Assembly (NCBI GenBank): GCA_032622095.1
Contig: CP136068.1
Coordinates: 47,424,443-47,488,442 of the forward strand
Origin: Siphonodentalium dalli
Taxonomy: Eukaryota > Mollusca > Scaphopoda > Gadilida > Siphonodentaliidae
Length of the DNA stretch: 64,000 nucleotides
Reading direction: 5' to 3'
The notes under the pieces were generated by a model that did not search any database, was not told the origin of the DNA, and saw only the letters and a program-made list of their open reading frames with translations. Positions 1 through 11,344 of the stretch are shown here, piece by piece (position 1 is the first letter of the stretch; each line of letters begins with the position of its first letter). The position numbers and the translations under genes are program-made.

Positions 1-682
1 TTTTATTTTTTCAATGGTGTTTTTGCTTTTGCTCACTCAAATTTTCGAGAACATCCATTCACTAGTATAGTTCATGGACTCCCACGCTTCCAAAACAAAT
101 GCCGTTATATAGTTGAATATGTCAATGAATCATACGATTTGACAGAATTTAAAAAATCCGTGTCGTTCTCAATATCCGCGCGATATGAAGGGACCACTGT
201 CGGTCCAGAAAGATGCGAACGGCGCAGATGAAGATACGCCAAACGCCGAGTTTCTGTGAAGTAAATATGCGTATTACTTGAGGAGTTCTGATGAGTTTTC
301 GAGTTTTTTTATGTGTATCTGAATTCTGTCAAATCGTATTCTTCATTGACAGATTCAACTATATACCGGCATTTGTTTTGGAAGCGTGGGAGTCCAGGAA
401 CTATACTAGTGAATGGATGTTCTCGAAAATTTGAGTGAACAAAAGCAAAAACACCATTGAAAAAATTCACAAAAAAAATATTTATGGTCTGATCTGGGAA
501 AACTAAATGACAACTAGTGGATAAATACTCCTGCTTCGTGTGGACATACACATATGATGCTCGATGTCTATATTACGATGAGAAACAAACATATCTCCAT
601 ATCATATACGTGAAAATGAGTTTCCCATATTCTCGGTTTTGGCGATACCCTCGGTTTTGGCGATACCACGTTCACGGGGGTG
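1..682. mobile_element. Family A long-TIR element, partial copy with collapsed inverted arms
   Basis: Bases 1 to about 318 match 14067-14973 of the second copy in the same orientation. Bases about 319-682 match 14212-13853 in inverse orientation. The two arms therefore meet head to head with the interior lost. The right terminus is the family end (CACGGGGGTG) at 682; the left terminus lies outside the window. This copy has no MITE at the site occupied in the second copy (near 272, reading ACTTGAGGAG). No convincing coding frame is present; the open frames on both strands are due to the inverted repeat. Confidence 0.75.
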
Positions 683-690
683 TTCATGGA

Positions 691-3689
691 CACAGGATTA
701 TTCCCATCGAAAAACGAATGGAAGAGACTGGTTCGCGAGACAGTCGAAACAAACTATTACTCTTCGTGGTATCGTTCGACTGCGCTCAATGCCGAGCTCT
801 CACTATTCATGCGCTGCCATTCCCATCCCAATCAAACATGGAACATTTGGAATCTGTGCAAATCCCACCGATGCGGGTGCTTGTGGAACAGGCAATTCAT
901 CATTGAGACCCAATAAAACCATGATGCAATATATATACTAAGGAAATGGCCACCTATAAGCCTTTGGCTTACTGCCAAATCCTTTTCTCTAATGTTAAAT
1001 TGTTATCGTCCTTATATTATGTATTATATGTGCTATTCTTGAGAATAAAATATTGTTTACACTAAATCCCACCGATCATTCTCGAAGCCACTGAGACACT
1101 TAGCAAAGCTGCTCAACAAATCAACTTACGAAAATAATCTGACGTGCAGTTTGTGCGTCACGGATTACAACCACGAGTTATACCATGTGTTTTGGTCTTG
1201 CAGGTCGCCACAGTGATACATTTAGTTGATCAGCACTGGGAAATGATACTAAATAAACACGGGATCGATGTGTATCTGTTCCTCGCATCACTCGCACCAA
1301 CATATCTTATGTCAGTTTTCCTCGGAGGTCACATGCCGTCGCTCTCCGAACATATCTACGATGTTTTAGACTTGGTGATCATAGACACAAGTGTATTATT
1401 GCTATATATATGTAATATGATCACAAACACCAATTCGGACCATGTTTTCCAGCGCTGTTCATAAATACACGAACATGTACTCTTGTGTGTGTCAGATTGC
1501 TATATAAATGGTTCTGATAATGCATGGACTATCACAGAAATCGTGTTACCAATCTGGTTAAACTGTATATTTATATATGTATTATAACTCATGTAAATAT
1601 CTACTCTCACACGAGGAGGCAATAAAGATATATATACCCCGGTAGAAAAATGAAGCCATGCTCAATTTATTAAACAGTTCGGGTCCCACCGCACCTGACC
1701 GCACCGACCGCACCGTCCCGAGGGGTCCAATTAGACCCCGAAGCCGCCATCACACGCCGCCGCCGCCTGCCATATTGGCCACAAGCGCCGCCAGCCATAT
1801 TATCTCTGCGCCAGCCACATAAACAAATCTCCGCCGCCGGAATTATCAAATGGCTGAGCCGCAGGCATTGGCTTATATGTCAAGCACAACTTCACTGTGA
1901 ATCGCAAAGAACTAAACCACATTGCCCATATTGGTATATATATTCGCAAGGACTCGGCATGGTTGTTATATTATCCGAATACCCGCGGGCCTCTCAATGT
2001 GGAATAGACTATTCCAATGAATGCTTTCATATATAACTGAATGGGAGAATCCATTCATTATTGAAAGGATTAAAGTATAAATTGTTAATTTCGACACGAC
2101 TCGGTCTCAAACATACCTGGAATTTCTCAATATATGCACATAACCTGTAGAAGAGAATAGAAAATAGTTCGAAATATTATATTATTTGGGCCTATACTGT
2201 CGGATTCAACATTCGATGATGCGTGCATATATCGCCAGTGATGATATAGCAGTCTGAAGTGGACAAAACTTCCAATGTAACTAATACCGATTAGATGGGA
2301 AACTACATAGTACACCCATGCCAGTCCTTCGTGTATTTTTGCCATATTGGACAAGCCCAACACCAACAAGAGCACAATTGGTCTGTGATTCTACGGGTTC
2401 ACCATAAACGCTAAAACAAACGGGGTCTATAACCGGGGATTAGGAAAATTTAGTAAACGAAAATACGCCGATTGATAACGTCTCAGCCGGCTGAGCCGCC
2501 ATATTTCGTCAGCCACGAACGTTGTGACTGAGCCAGCTTAGCTAGCTAACCAGCCACGAAATTGGTTGAGCCAGCCTCGATACCGATTTGTCGTGGCTTC
2601 GGTGTCTAGGTCCGATCAAGATGGTTTGGCACCATCGTGCATAATAGACCAGTATGTACAAAAGGTCCAATCTCCAAAATCGATATATCAAGCGGAAACG
2701 GTGCGGTTAACCCATAACTTTCGGCCGATTCCGCCAGGTACGCAAAATAAAACAAATGGCACAGTCCGCACCTCTCCTAGTTGTCTGACCACGGAAGGGA
2801 CATCATATTATGGAGCGAATACCCCTCTGCATCCATGGCCGATCGGGAAAATTGCTAGCTATACCAGAAGTGAGTATATTAACCCATACGTTACATAATT
2901 TCGATGACTAAACTTTAGAAAAAGCAATGTGTCATGTTAATGTTCAACTAAGTTAACGCAATACATACTTTTGGGGGCCAATCGCGCATTATTTCGTTTG
3001 CTATTCGGGAATTTCAATGAATACAAATGGCGCATCAGTTGCTCGGGACCCGTACACCGTGACGAACTTGTATTTCTATGAATTCATTGCATCTTTCTGT
3101 GATATACAATGTTTGTAGAAATCTATTCCAGGTATTTTAACTACCTATTTCAATATCGGGAATAACTCAGAAAAGCGAATATTATTATACGCATTTTGGA
3201 ATGCAAGTCGCCATGTGGTTTTAACTTTCATTTGCCTGAACGCATAACTATTTTACGTGATAGTCTGGCGAAGCGATATCCTACACACATGTAACATACA
3301 TTAAGGTTTCCTGTAACGGGTACACGAAGAACAACTCGTTATAATTACTGCATTATGGGGAGTGGTACACGATCAATGTGACTATAAATAACATGGGAAC
3401 CATCAATGGGAATTAATGACAACTAAACTGTTTCCTATCCGGTATGTACTGTATCGCCGTCATCCTTGGTCTGTGCTGCAGAGTTACCAACAAGCTATAT
3501 CGCCGATGATAGAGAAGCGTGTGGGGTGAATTTGTTAGCCACCTTTGTGAACGTGGAATGATTTGTTGCCGTTAAACTGTCCTGCGCTGTGAACCTGAGT
3601 TCTCATTCATTGTGTCTTCCCTCCCAATCAAAGTGCGGTGCACACGGAATATAAGAGCAGGAATTAGTGGGGAACGTATTGTGGTATAC
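691..3689. other. Upstream region without a recognised gene
   Basis: No protein family is recognisable. 1680-1870 is locally C/G-rich with repeated CCGCACCGACCGCACC and GCCGCCGCC runs, in contrast to the AT-rich surroundings. 2480-2600 repeats variants of GAGCCAGC. A hydrophobic open frame follows a possible acceptor at 1203 (plus strand), and another lies at 2127-2375 (minus strand). Neither has an adequate start, partner exon or recognisable motif. Confidence 0.4.
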
Positions 3690-3910
3690 AATTAATTCGA
3701 CCGGGCGACGTCTGTGTGCATAAGGAATATATGAACAATAATTAGCACAAAAATCTAGTTACATACAATTATTCGGTCGAGTGCCGATTCTGCATGTGCC
3801 AAAGAATTCTATGAAACAAATCAGTTGATAACAGATTAGTACAATAATTCGGTAGAGAACGGATAGTATAGTTCAATTATTCGGTCCGTTGCCGAATTTG
3901 TACATACCAC
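3690..3910 (+). repeat. Degenerate direct repeat with core ATTCGGTCGAGTGCCGA
   Basis: The motif AATTATTCGGT(C)G-N-TGCCGA recurs near 3765, 3845 and 3873, with a weaker match near 3690. It is a short, decayed repeat about 250 bp upstream of exon 1. No TATA box or initiator could be placed with confidence. Confidence 0.45.
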
Positions 3911-4064
3911 CTTGAAAAGATTTAAATTAATTTTGGCAAAGGCCTTGTGCTTATTCAAATGGTATTCATTGAAAATTATCCATTATTATAAGTATACGAC
4001 TACGAATGAAGGGTTCGTTGAAGGGTTCGTGTACGTAACGGTCTAATACTGTTATCTGGGAAGA

Positions 4065-4118
4065 CAAGTGCGCGGCTATAGTCAAGTGCGCGGTTATAGT
4101 CAAGTGCGCTGTTATAGT
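4065..4118 (+). repeat. 18-bp tandem repeat, three units, before the first coding exon
   Basis: Three 18-bp units of the type CAAGTGCGCGGTTATAGT, differing at one position each. They lie 34 bp upstream of the chosen ATG. The length is a multiple of three and the frame stays open from 4039, but there is no ATG there, so I read it as 5' untranslated or promoter-proximal sequence. A regulatory role is an inference only. Confidence 0.7.
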
Positions 4119-4152
4119 GGCCTGTTCTGATAGAGCGTTGTATTCAGAACCA

Positions 4153-4423
4153 ATGGGTACCAAGCTGGAGACATGTAATTCTATAATGGACATGGAGTCG
4201 GAATCGGATAGAACTAGTGATGATTCAGCGGTGTCCGGTTCCTCCCCGGATGGAGGCTGGGGATGGTTCGTGTGTTTTGGTTCGTTTGCCATGATTTTTA
4301 TCCTGGATGGTACGATATGGTCGTGTGGTGTTTTACTGATCGAATTGCTGGACCATTTTGGAGAAACAAAAACGAAAACGTCAATGGTTGGTTCCTGCTA
4401 TGTCGGCATGAGCATGGTATTCG
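4153..4423 (+). CDS. SLC16/monocarboxylate transporter-like, exon 1 (first coding exon)
   Basis: First coding exon of a major-facilitator transporter of the SLC16 type, which moves monocarboxylates or related solutes across the plasma membrane. I place the start at the ATG at 4153; ATGs at 4186 and 4192 are in frame and possible, and there is no ATG upstream before a stop at 4036. Residues 1-31 are acidic and Ser-rich (cytosolic tail). Residues 32-39 read PDGGWGWF, the family signature at the start of TM1. TM1 covers about 37-62 and contains the Asp-Gly seen in the family. TM2 starts near residue 78. The exon ends ...MVF plus one base at a GTAGGT donor (4424), a phase-1 break that joins exon 2 in frame to give Gly-Pro-Ile. 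Family is certain; the subfamily is not. Confidence 0.9.
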
Positions 4424-5604
4424 GTAGGTTTGCATTCACCTAGACTTATTTTGTATTTGCTGTGGACTTATATGTATGGGTATGTAAAGGGGATGCACAG
4501 TGGAACTTAGTTAAACGACAACTCCATCATAGTCACTATCGTTCCATATATGGCAATTGAACTTGCCCCTTCTACAATTCTTTACAGTTATCTTACAAAC
4601 AGATTACTCAAATTAATTACGCGATTCCCACTTTGCGTCGAGACAATCCCTTCGAATATTGTTAATGGTCCATGTATGTCCTAAAATTGTCAGTTGGTGG
4701 GTCCAGAACAATAACTATAACATATCACACAAATATAAATAAAACAGGCCGGCATGTTGACGGAGGTAACATGCGGTTCGTGGCTTCACGCGACACAAAT
4801 ACGTCACAAATAGGTCACGTGGTGTCAGGTCAATAAGCCAAAGACTTGCTCGATTGGCTAATTCACGATTCACTTTAATTACGCGCGCCGCGTGTATACT
4901 AATATGGAGATTCCTGTTCCGCCTGGGCGCGGGGGGTTTTATTTATAGAAATTGGAATTTTTGGGACGGATTTAAAAGTCGAACTGCGACCATGAGGCCG
5001 AATCCGGTAAAAGGTGTAGTTTTGTTGGTGATTTTTGGGTTGTGACAAGCTACGTCAATTACAAATAATAGAAATGAAAAAGATAATTTGTATGTCTTAT
5101 ATTTCAACTTGTATAGGCATTTTTCGTTCTGCAGCCCACTGAGGGTTCGTTAATTAGGTGCTGCATGGTTGTTATTGTTATTTTAACGGAATTCTGAGTT
5201 GGTCATTCGCGAAACCAATATATTTTGTATTCTATAATTACAATCATGGGTATATACTATATGATCTTGAGCGCGTTACCATTTCTTACATTGGTTTTCT
5301 TGTATTGTGTTGTTGTTTGGTAATCGGGGCACACACTCACATACGACTCGTGTTAAATTTGGGTAATCCCCAGGTTATTCGGGTCTATAGCAAAGATTAA
5401 ACAAAAAATGCAAATTTTATGATACAAATTTAGTTTTTGTAGACATATTTTATTAAGTAGCTCTGTTCGCATACCGCGTTTGAAAATATAGTAAACGATA
5501 TAGGCACCATCTTATAGAACACAAACAATTCTGAAATATAATTATTACGCGTTCCAATACTTTCTTGATGTGCATAGGAAACCTTATACCATATGTAGTT
5601 TAGT
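4424..5604 (+). other. Start of SLC16-like intron 1, nothing recognised
   Basis: Intronic, AT-rich sequence between exon 1 and the 3' end of the first LINE. Short open frames here lack family features. Confidence 0.5.
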
Positions 5605-6030
5605 TTAAACATATTTTATTGCCATATAATATATACATGTATATATACATACAACAATTGGGAGTGGGATACAAGTGCCGACACTTAGATTTGTCCCGTT
5701 CCCAGATAAACAAACAGGGGTTAGAGAGGCACCGACCGAATCGACAAGGCAAATATACATATATTGTTAATGTATTTATAATTTGTATACTATGTTAGAG
5801 CGGGTTGAACAACGACGGGGCGTTGTATGCAGGACAATAATCTGCAATGTCATATAGTATATCTTTGGTATATAAATTCAGTGAGATCTTGGTTACTGGT
5901 TACTGAGGGGCGGGCGTGATAAGTACTGGATTAATGGTCTGATGTGTGGTGGGAGTTGTGGCCAGGTCTGGCGGTGCCTCACTAAACAAAGTATAAAGCG
6001 GCCAACAAACAAAAATATATTTGTTTTCAG

Positions 6031-8578
6031 TTAGTGCAACAAAGAAAATGGTATATTGGGTAACTCCCATACATGTATGTAATTTTGTTTTGTATTATGT
6101 TTTATAATAAGTAAGAAGTTTTGTAGTAAGACTGATCCAAGTCCACTGGATAAGAACATTTCAGTATTATCGCGGTCACTAATTATGGGGTTTCCTATTA
6201 CTAGGTTTTCAAGGGTTATATTACCAAATTGTATCAAATTATCGAATAGTTCCTGTCTTATTTGTGTATAATGAACACATTCAAAGAAGTAGTGATAAGC
6301 ATCTTCGATTGGGCTATCACACGCACACGATGGAGATAAAGCTATATAGTTATTTAATTTGTCGAGATTAAGATCGCTACAGCAGCATCTTATTCTACAA
6401 TGAAGAATGTTCAGTGTACGTTTACCTGTATTATAGTACCTTGGCGGTCTTGGCATTTTCACCTCAATAGCATTTTTAAAAGGGTCAGTTTTTAAACACC
6501 TCTGCTCGGGTTTTAATTGATTCCACTCGTTAACACAGGACGGGAAAAATGTTGCGCGGAAACTGGGTGCCGCTCGAAAGGGAATAAAGTTGGTACCGTT
6601 CCTCAAGTTATAATCTGTTGAATCTTCTACTTTCTGTGGTAAGGCTTTTAGTAAATAATTTTGGGCGTTTCCGGTTGCGATTTTATGAAACAGTGTCATT
6701 TTTTTGACGTGTCGGCGTTCAGATAGTGTTTGCCAACCCACTTCTGAGAGTAGGCGAACGTTGGGTATGGACCTTGTACAACCAGAAACTATTCGTGCGG
6801 CATCACACTGTAAGTTTTCCAATTTTGTGAGGTGAATATCGGCGGCACACGCCCAGACGGGGCTTGCATATTCTAGGATCGGTCTAATAAACGAGAAGTA
6901 CATAATCTCTAGAGTGTGGCGATTTAATATTTTCTTTAATTTCCGTAACTGTGATAATCGGGATGATGCTTTCTTGTATATTGATAGTATGTGTATATCC
7001 CATTTGAAATTAACTTGTAATTCGACGCCTAAATGTTGGTGTGTTTGGCCAAAGCTCACCGGTGTCCCAGCAAAATCAAGGCAAGGGTGTTGATTGTTTG
7101 CTCGGCTGAATAGGAGGGCGTTTGTTTTATCCGGATTGAAATTCACTAGCCACCTAGCGGCCCAGTCATGAAGGGAGTTTAAATCACAATTGAGATTTGT
7201 TTCGATATCTTCAGTAATAAGTGCGGTTTGCATTATACACGTGTCATCGGCGAACAGGCGCGTGACCGAAGTAATGGTATCGGCTATGTCATTGATGTAT
7301 TTAAAAAAATAGAGTAGGGCCGATAACTGACCCTTGAGGGACACCGGCACCAATTGTTTTGTATGACGACAAGTCATTGTTAACCCTAACTATCTGCATA
7401 CGGATATGGAGATAACTACCGAACCACTTTAATAAGCTGCCAGAAATGCCATAGCGTTCAAGTTTCAGGAGTAGGCCGCGATGCCAAACTTTGTCAAACG
7501 CCTTTGAGACATCACAAAAAACGCCACAGGTTGTCAGACCATCATCCGCCGCTTGCGATAATTTGTGATATATTTCTAATAGCTGTAATTCGGTACTATG
7601 TCCAGGTAAGAAGCCAGATTGGTATTCATACAAGAGACTGTTGTCGTGCAAATGACTAAAGACCTTTTTAAATATGATTTTTTCGAAAACTTTGGCTATA
7701 CAACATAACAGGGAAATGGGTCTATAGTTATTTGCATATTTTTTGTAAATTGGAATAACATCGGCTTTTTTCCATTCAGACGGGAAGATAAACGAGTTAA
7801 GTGACTGGTTAAAAATTATCTTTAGTGGTTTACACACGGTAAATTTGGTTTCACGCAGCATCCGGTTACTTATTTCATCATGGCCAGTAGCTTTTCCAGA
7901 TGGCAAGGCTTTCAGTATGGTTTGGATTTCAGACTCACTGGTAGTTAATGAGCTCAGTGTTTTCTTAGTTCTGAATCCGAAAGTAGGCAATTCGCCTGGT
8001 AAATTCGATATAAGACTATTTTTCATGAATGTTTCGTTAATAAATTCTGCTTTCTTGAGGTCATCTTCGATGACATCCCCCGAGTCTAACAGGTCTGGTA
8101 TGCTGGTATCCGAGTTGAAATTGTTAAAAAATTGTTTGGTGATTTTCCAGAAATTTTTTGAGTTTTTTTCCAATGTCAGGGAACAGTCAATCTTTTCCAT
8201 GAACGTGGCCTTTGCAAATTTTTTCATATTATTTGCTTTATTTCGGGCGCGCTTATAAATGTCCCAATGGTGGGGTGTATTTTTGTTTATGGCAATTTTT
8301 CTTAGGCGATCACGCTTTCTTATCTGAGTTCGCAATTTGGAGTCAAACCATGGTTTGTCATCTGTCCCAATTGTCGCCATGTGATTAGGTATGCATGTTT
8401 TAGCTATGGAAAGGAAACTGTTAGTGAACTTCCCAACCATGTTGTTTACACAAGGTATGTCGTCGTCACCACGGAGGTGACTTGGCCAATCAGTGTTTCT
8501 GATAATATTATTCATTTTCACAAAGTTCGCTTTGTTATAATTCCAGACACATTTTTTTGGTAGGTTTATTCGACACAC
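6031..8578 (-). pseudogene. LINE ORF2, reverse transcriptase and C-terminal domain
   Basis: Two overlapping frames make up the reverse transcriptase. The first (8578-7301) carries the fingers (SGKATGHDEIS), NNYRPISLL, SGFLPGHSTELQLL, DVSKAFDKVWH (catalytic Asp of motif A) and GVPQGSVIGPTLF. The frame shifts near 7310-7330. The second (7377-6031) carries FADDT (the catalytic Asp pair), the thumb region, PVWACA and a C-terminal domain with CACDSPIEDAYHYFFEC. These give the order expected of Jockey-superfamily LINEs. The element is non-functional as it stands. Confidence 0.88.
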
Positions 8579-9376
8579 GTTGCGCGATGGTCTGACACAC
8601 CGGGCTCAAGTGTTGAGGGAATAAGCGCCGATACGGTATCAGAGATGATAATCGGATCAATCAGCGTGCGCGTTGTACCGTCTATGCGCGTCGGTCCGTC
8701 GATGACATTTTTTAGTGTTAGCTCGTCCATGATATCCTGCAGTGAACCGGTCGGTTTAAGGAGGTCACAATTCAAGTCACCGACTACGTCAATAGAGGGG
8801 TTTAGCGATAATGCTTGGTGTAGTGAAGACAACAGATATGCCCAGTAGTTAGCTAGGCATTCGCGGTCCGATCTATACGTTACACATAATAGGAATTTGT
8901 CTCGGGCATTTACTTCGAACCATAGCACATCATCATCAAAATGAAGCTCAGGAAGGGGCCGATAGGAAACCTTGTTTGAAAAATACACCGCGACACCACC
9001 CTTTTCTCTATTTTGTCGTGCCGGATGGGCAATGACAAGTTTGGAGGTGTGTCTCAGTGAAACATAATACATCATATTCTTCAATAATGTGCATGATACT
9101 TTCAAGCTTGTGTCGAATGCTCCGAATATTGTAGTGAAAAATAGATATTGTTTGTAAGTCTTTTGGTCATGGGTTTAAATGGACGTTGCCTGATATCAGT
9201 AGCAATAGAGATAACGTGAGGGCGGATACCATGACATGTCTCAAGTTATAGTGTGTTATCCTTAAGCCACATCGTGTACGACACACGTTTATTTTCGGTA
9301 ATCTATGGCGGCCGCTGTTCAAGCAATTGTAGAATTTGCCAACTGCCTCTCTATGCATTGTTATTTCAGCTACCAT
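8566..9376 (-). pseudogene. LINE ORF2, N-terminus with 2A-like motif and endonuclease domain
   Basis: The upstream part ends in a hydrophobic stretch followed by LLLLISGNVHLNP, the form of a 2A-like recoding peptide. A TGA at 9167-9169 sits where the conserved Gly would be, and the next codon is Pro. Beyond it the AP endonuclease starts in the same frame (ISIFHYNIRSI), then shifts frame near 9090. Catalytic motifs visible are VGDLN (family GDxN), LIDPI and the terminal SDH. A further frame shift at about 8570 separates this domain from the reverse transcriptase. Such N-terminal 2A sequences are known from CR1, Crack, L2 and Rex1-type elements. Confidence 0.8.
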
Positions 9377-9700
9377 GGGCTATTACACTGATAAAACGTT
9401 TGTACTCTCTGGCAGTGGCTAGTATTTGGGTAATGTCAGTATTCTCATCAGTTAGACATGGATCAGTCGCAGATACATAGTGTAAGTTTGGTAAAGTATT
9501 CATAAGTGCACAAAACAAGCATACAAAATTCAATGGAATGATTTGGGATTCAGGCGAGGGCATATCTTCGTATATGGTACTTGGGATGGGTGGTTTTAAT
9601 TGAATGGGGGACCCGCTACTCTTGGGTGTGAATGGGGGGGGGTGATTGTTGTAGTTAAAATCATTCAGCCGATGACATTGGCAAGCCATGCAGGCCTAGC

Positions 9701-11340
9701 TGTAGAATCTGAATCCAAACATACACAAACTTAGCAATGTCACAATCTGAATAATGTCACTAGTTAACCTCCTTAATTTTTGACCTACTGTTCGCGTCTA
9801 GAAACGGGTCGTGTATTGGTGGGACCTATTGCTTGTCGTGATGGGAGTCAGTATGCAGCGGTGATATTATTGCAGGAGCACTTAAGTATTCGCAAATGTT
9901 TCCTCGATGTTTATGGAAAATGGGTGTCAGTGGATGTTCAGGATTAACAGGAGGAATAATTTAATATTTAAGCAATCCCAGCCTTAGGGATGCACGGTAA
10001 GTGTGTATTCCGACTCGCCACACATGCTTCTGAGTTTTGGTAGTTGTTTTGGGACAGGGTCGTCATATGAAAGTATGTAGTGCTTACAGTTGCAATTTGG
10101 GTATACAATTTGGGGGGGGGGGTGGCACTTAGACTTATGTGGTCGGATGGGGATGAGCGTGGCTTGGTCTGTGGAAACAATGCAGTAGTGGATGTCGAGT
10201 GGGGTAAATGTCGAGTGGTGTGGGCTTCGTTGGGGCCTGGTAGTGCATGTAACTCAGGGTGACTCAGGGTGCCACTGGGAGGAAGCCAGAATTTAGGTAG
10301 TCAGGCAGAATTAAGGATCATGAGACCTCATTTGATATGTGATATATAGTGGCAGTTGTTTGTAAAGTTGTTCAATTTTTTATTGGATTTTCTTAACTTA
10401 TATAATGTGGGACATTTTCGAATTAGTTTCGAAAAGAAATGGATTATTACACAAAGTCGATAGTGTTAATTGTTTTGTGTTTTGTTTTTTAAATTAATTT
10501 ATTTGTTTATTCTTTCAAAATTTCTTTACAAATATTATATTACAGTGCACAATTAAATTTTTTTTTTTTAATTTATTGATACATGTGTAGTGTAGTTTCG
10601 AGTGGATCTCCTAAAGAATAAGATGGTATAAAAGGGAAGGGGATAAGGTCACGTGATCCTCAATTCGCAAGATTACGTAAACTTGGTTTAGAGGTGGGGG
10701 AGATACATTTATGCATTAGTTTGTGTCAATGTGCTTTTTGTGGGGTTTAGATTCCATCCCAATGGGTTGTGGTATAAAATGTGGTGAGCATACGTAATTG
10801 GGAAGTAGGAATAAATCAACATAGGAAAGATTATGATGGGTGGCAGGACAAGTCTGGCACAAACTACAGAGAATACAAATATTAACAACACTGTAGTCAA
10901 CAGTAAGAAGGCAACACATATTCATGCAATTAAAGTGATAGTCATGATTTCTGGTCAGCATTTACAACACAAAACTATTTGCGAATTTGATTTTGTGAGT
11001 CATATGTTTCTCAAGTAAGTGAATATTATGTTAAATAACCCAGCATGACTTGGGTTATGGTAAATGACAAATAGCCAGCTGATCTGGGGTGATGAAGATA
11101 AGTCACATGTTGACATGATGAAAATCATCATCTTAAAGGTAAAACTTAACCTTGGAATTAAAGTGATGATACATGTGATCTTAGATTCTGGCCACCATTT
11201 AAGACAGCCATTTTGCTGAGGGCTGGATAGTTACTTGGTACCGAGCATGACAATACCTGACCTGTGAGCCGTGTGACTCATACCGTGTACTTTCTGAATC
11301 ACACAGTCCACATACCAGCCACTATCATGCTAGGCACCAC
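9701..11340. other. Spacer between LINE ORF2 and ORF1 fragment, with T tract
   Basis: No family recognised. A run of T at about 10560-10571 looks like the minus-strand poly(A) end of another retrocopy. A G run lies at about 10111-10120. Small open frames do not resemble known proteins. Confidence 0.4.
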
Positions 11341-11344
11341 GCAA

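Larger units (their letters stand above)
5605..9700 (-). mobile_element. Non-LTR retrotransposon (CR1/L2/Jockey-type LINE), ORF2 with 3' end
   Basis: Minus-strand LINE sitting in SLC16-like intron 1. The 3' end is recognised by AATAAAATATGTTTAAA near 5604-5620, the same terminus as the LINE copy at 43940. Going 5' to 3' it holds a 2A-like N-terminus (about 9210-9160), an AP-type endonuclease (9160-8566), a reverse transcriptase (8578-6900) and a C-terminal Cys/His knuckle region (6450-6200). ORF2 carries at least four lesions, so it is inactive. No clear target duplication was found. The exact 5' end is unclear. Confidence 0.85.

Noticed and set aside
1144..1464. Hydrophobic plus-strand frame after a possible acceptor at 1203
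   Set aside because: It begins at GTG, matches no family I know, and no partner exon could be found.
2127..2375. Membrane-like minus-strand frame resembling a TLC or similar domain
   Set aside because: Only 82 codons, no conserved motif, no splice context.
4117..4152. Upstream extension of SLC16-like exon 1 from position 4117
   Set aside because: The codon at 4117 is GTG and the extension runs into the 18-bp repeat; the first ATG is at 4153.
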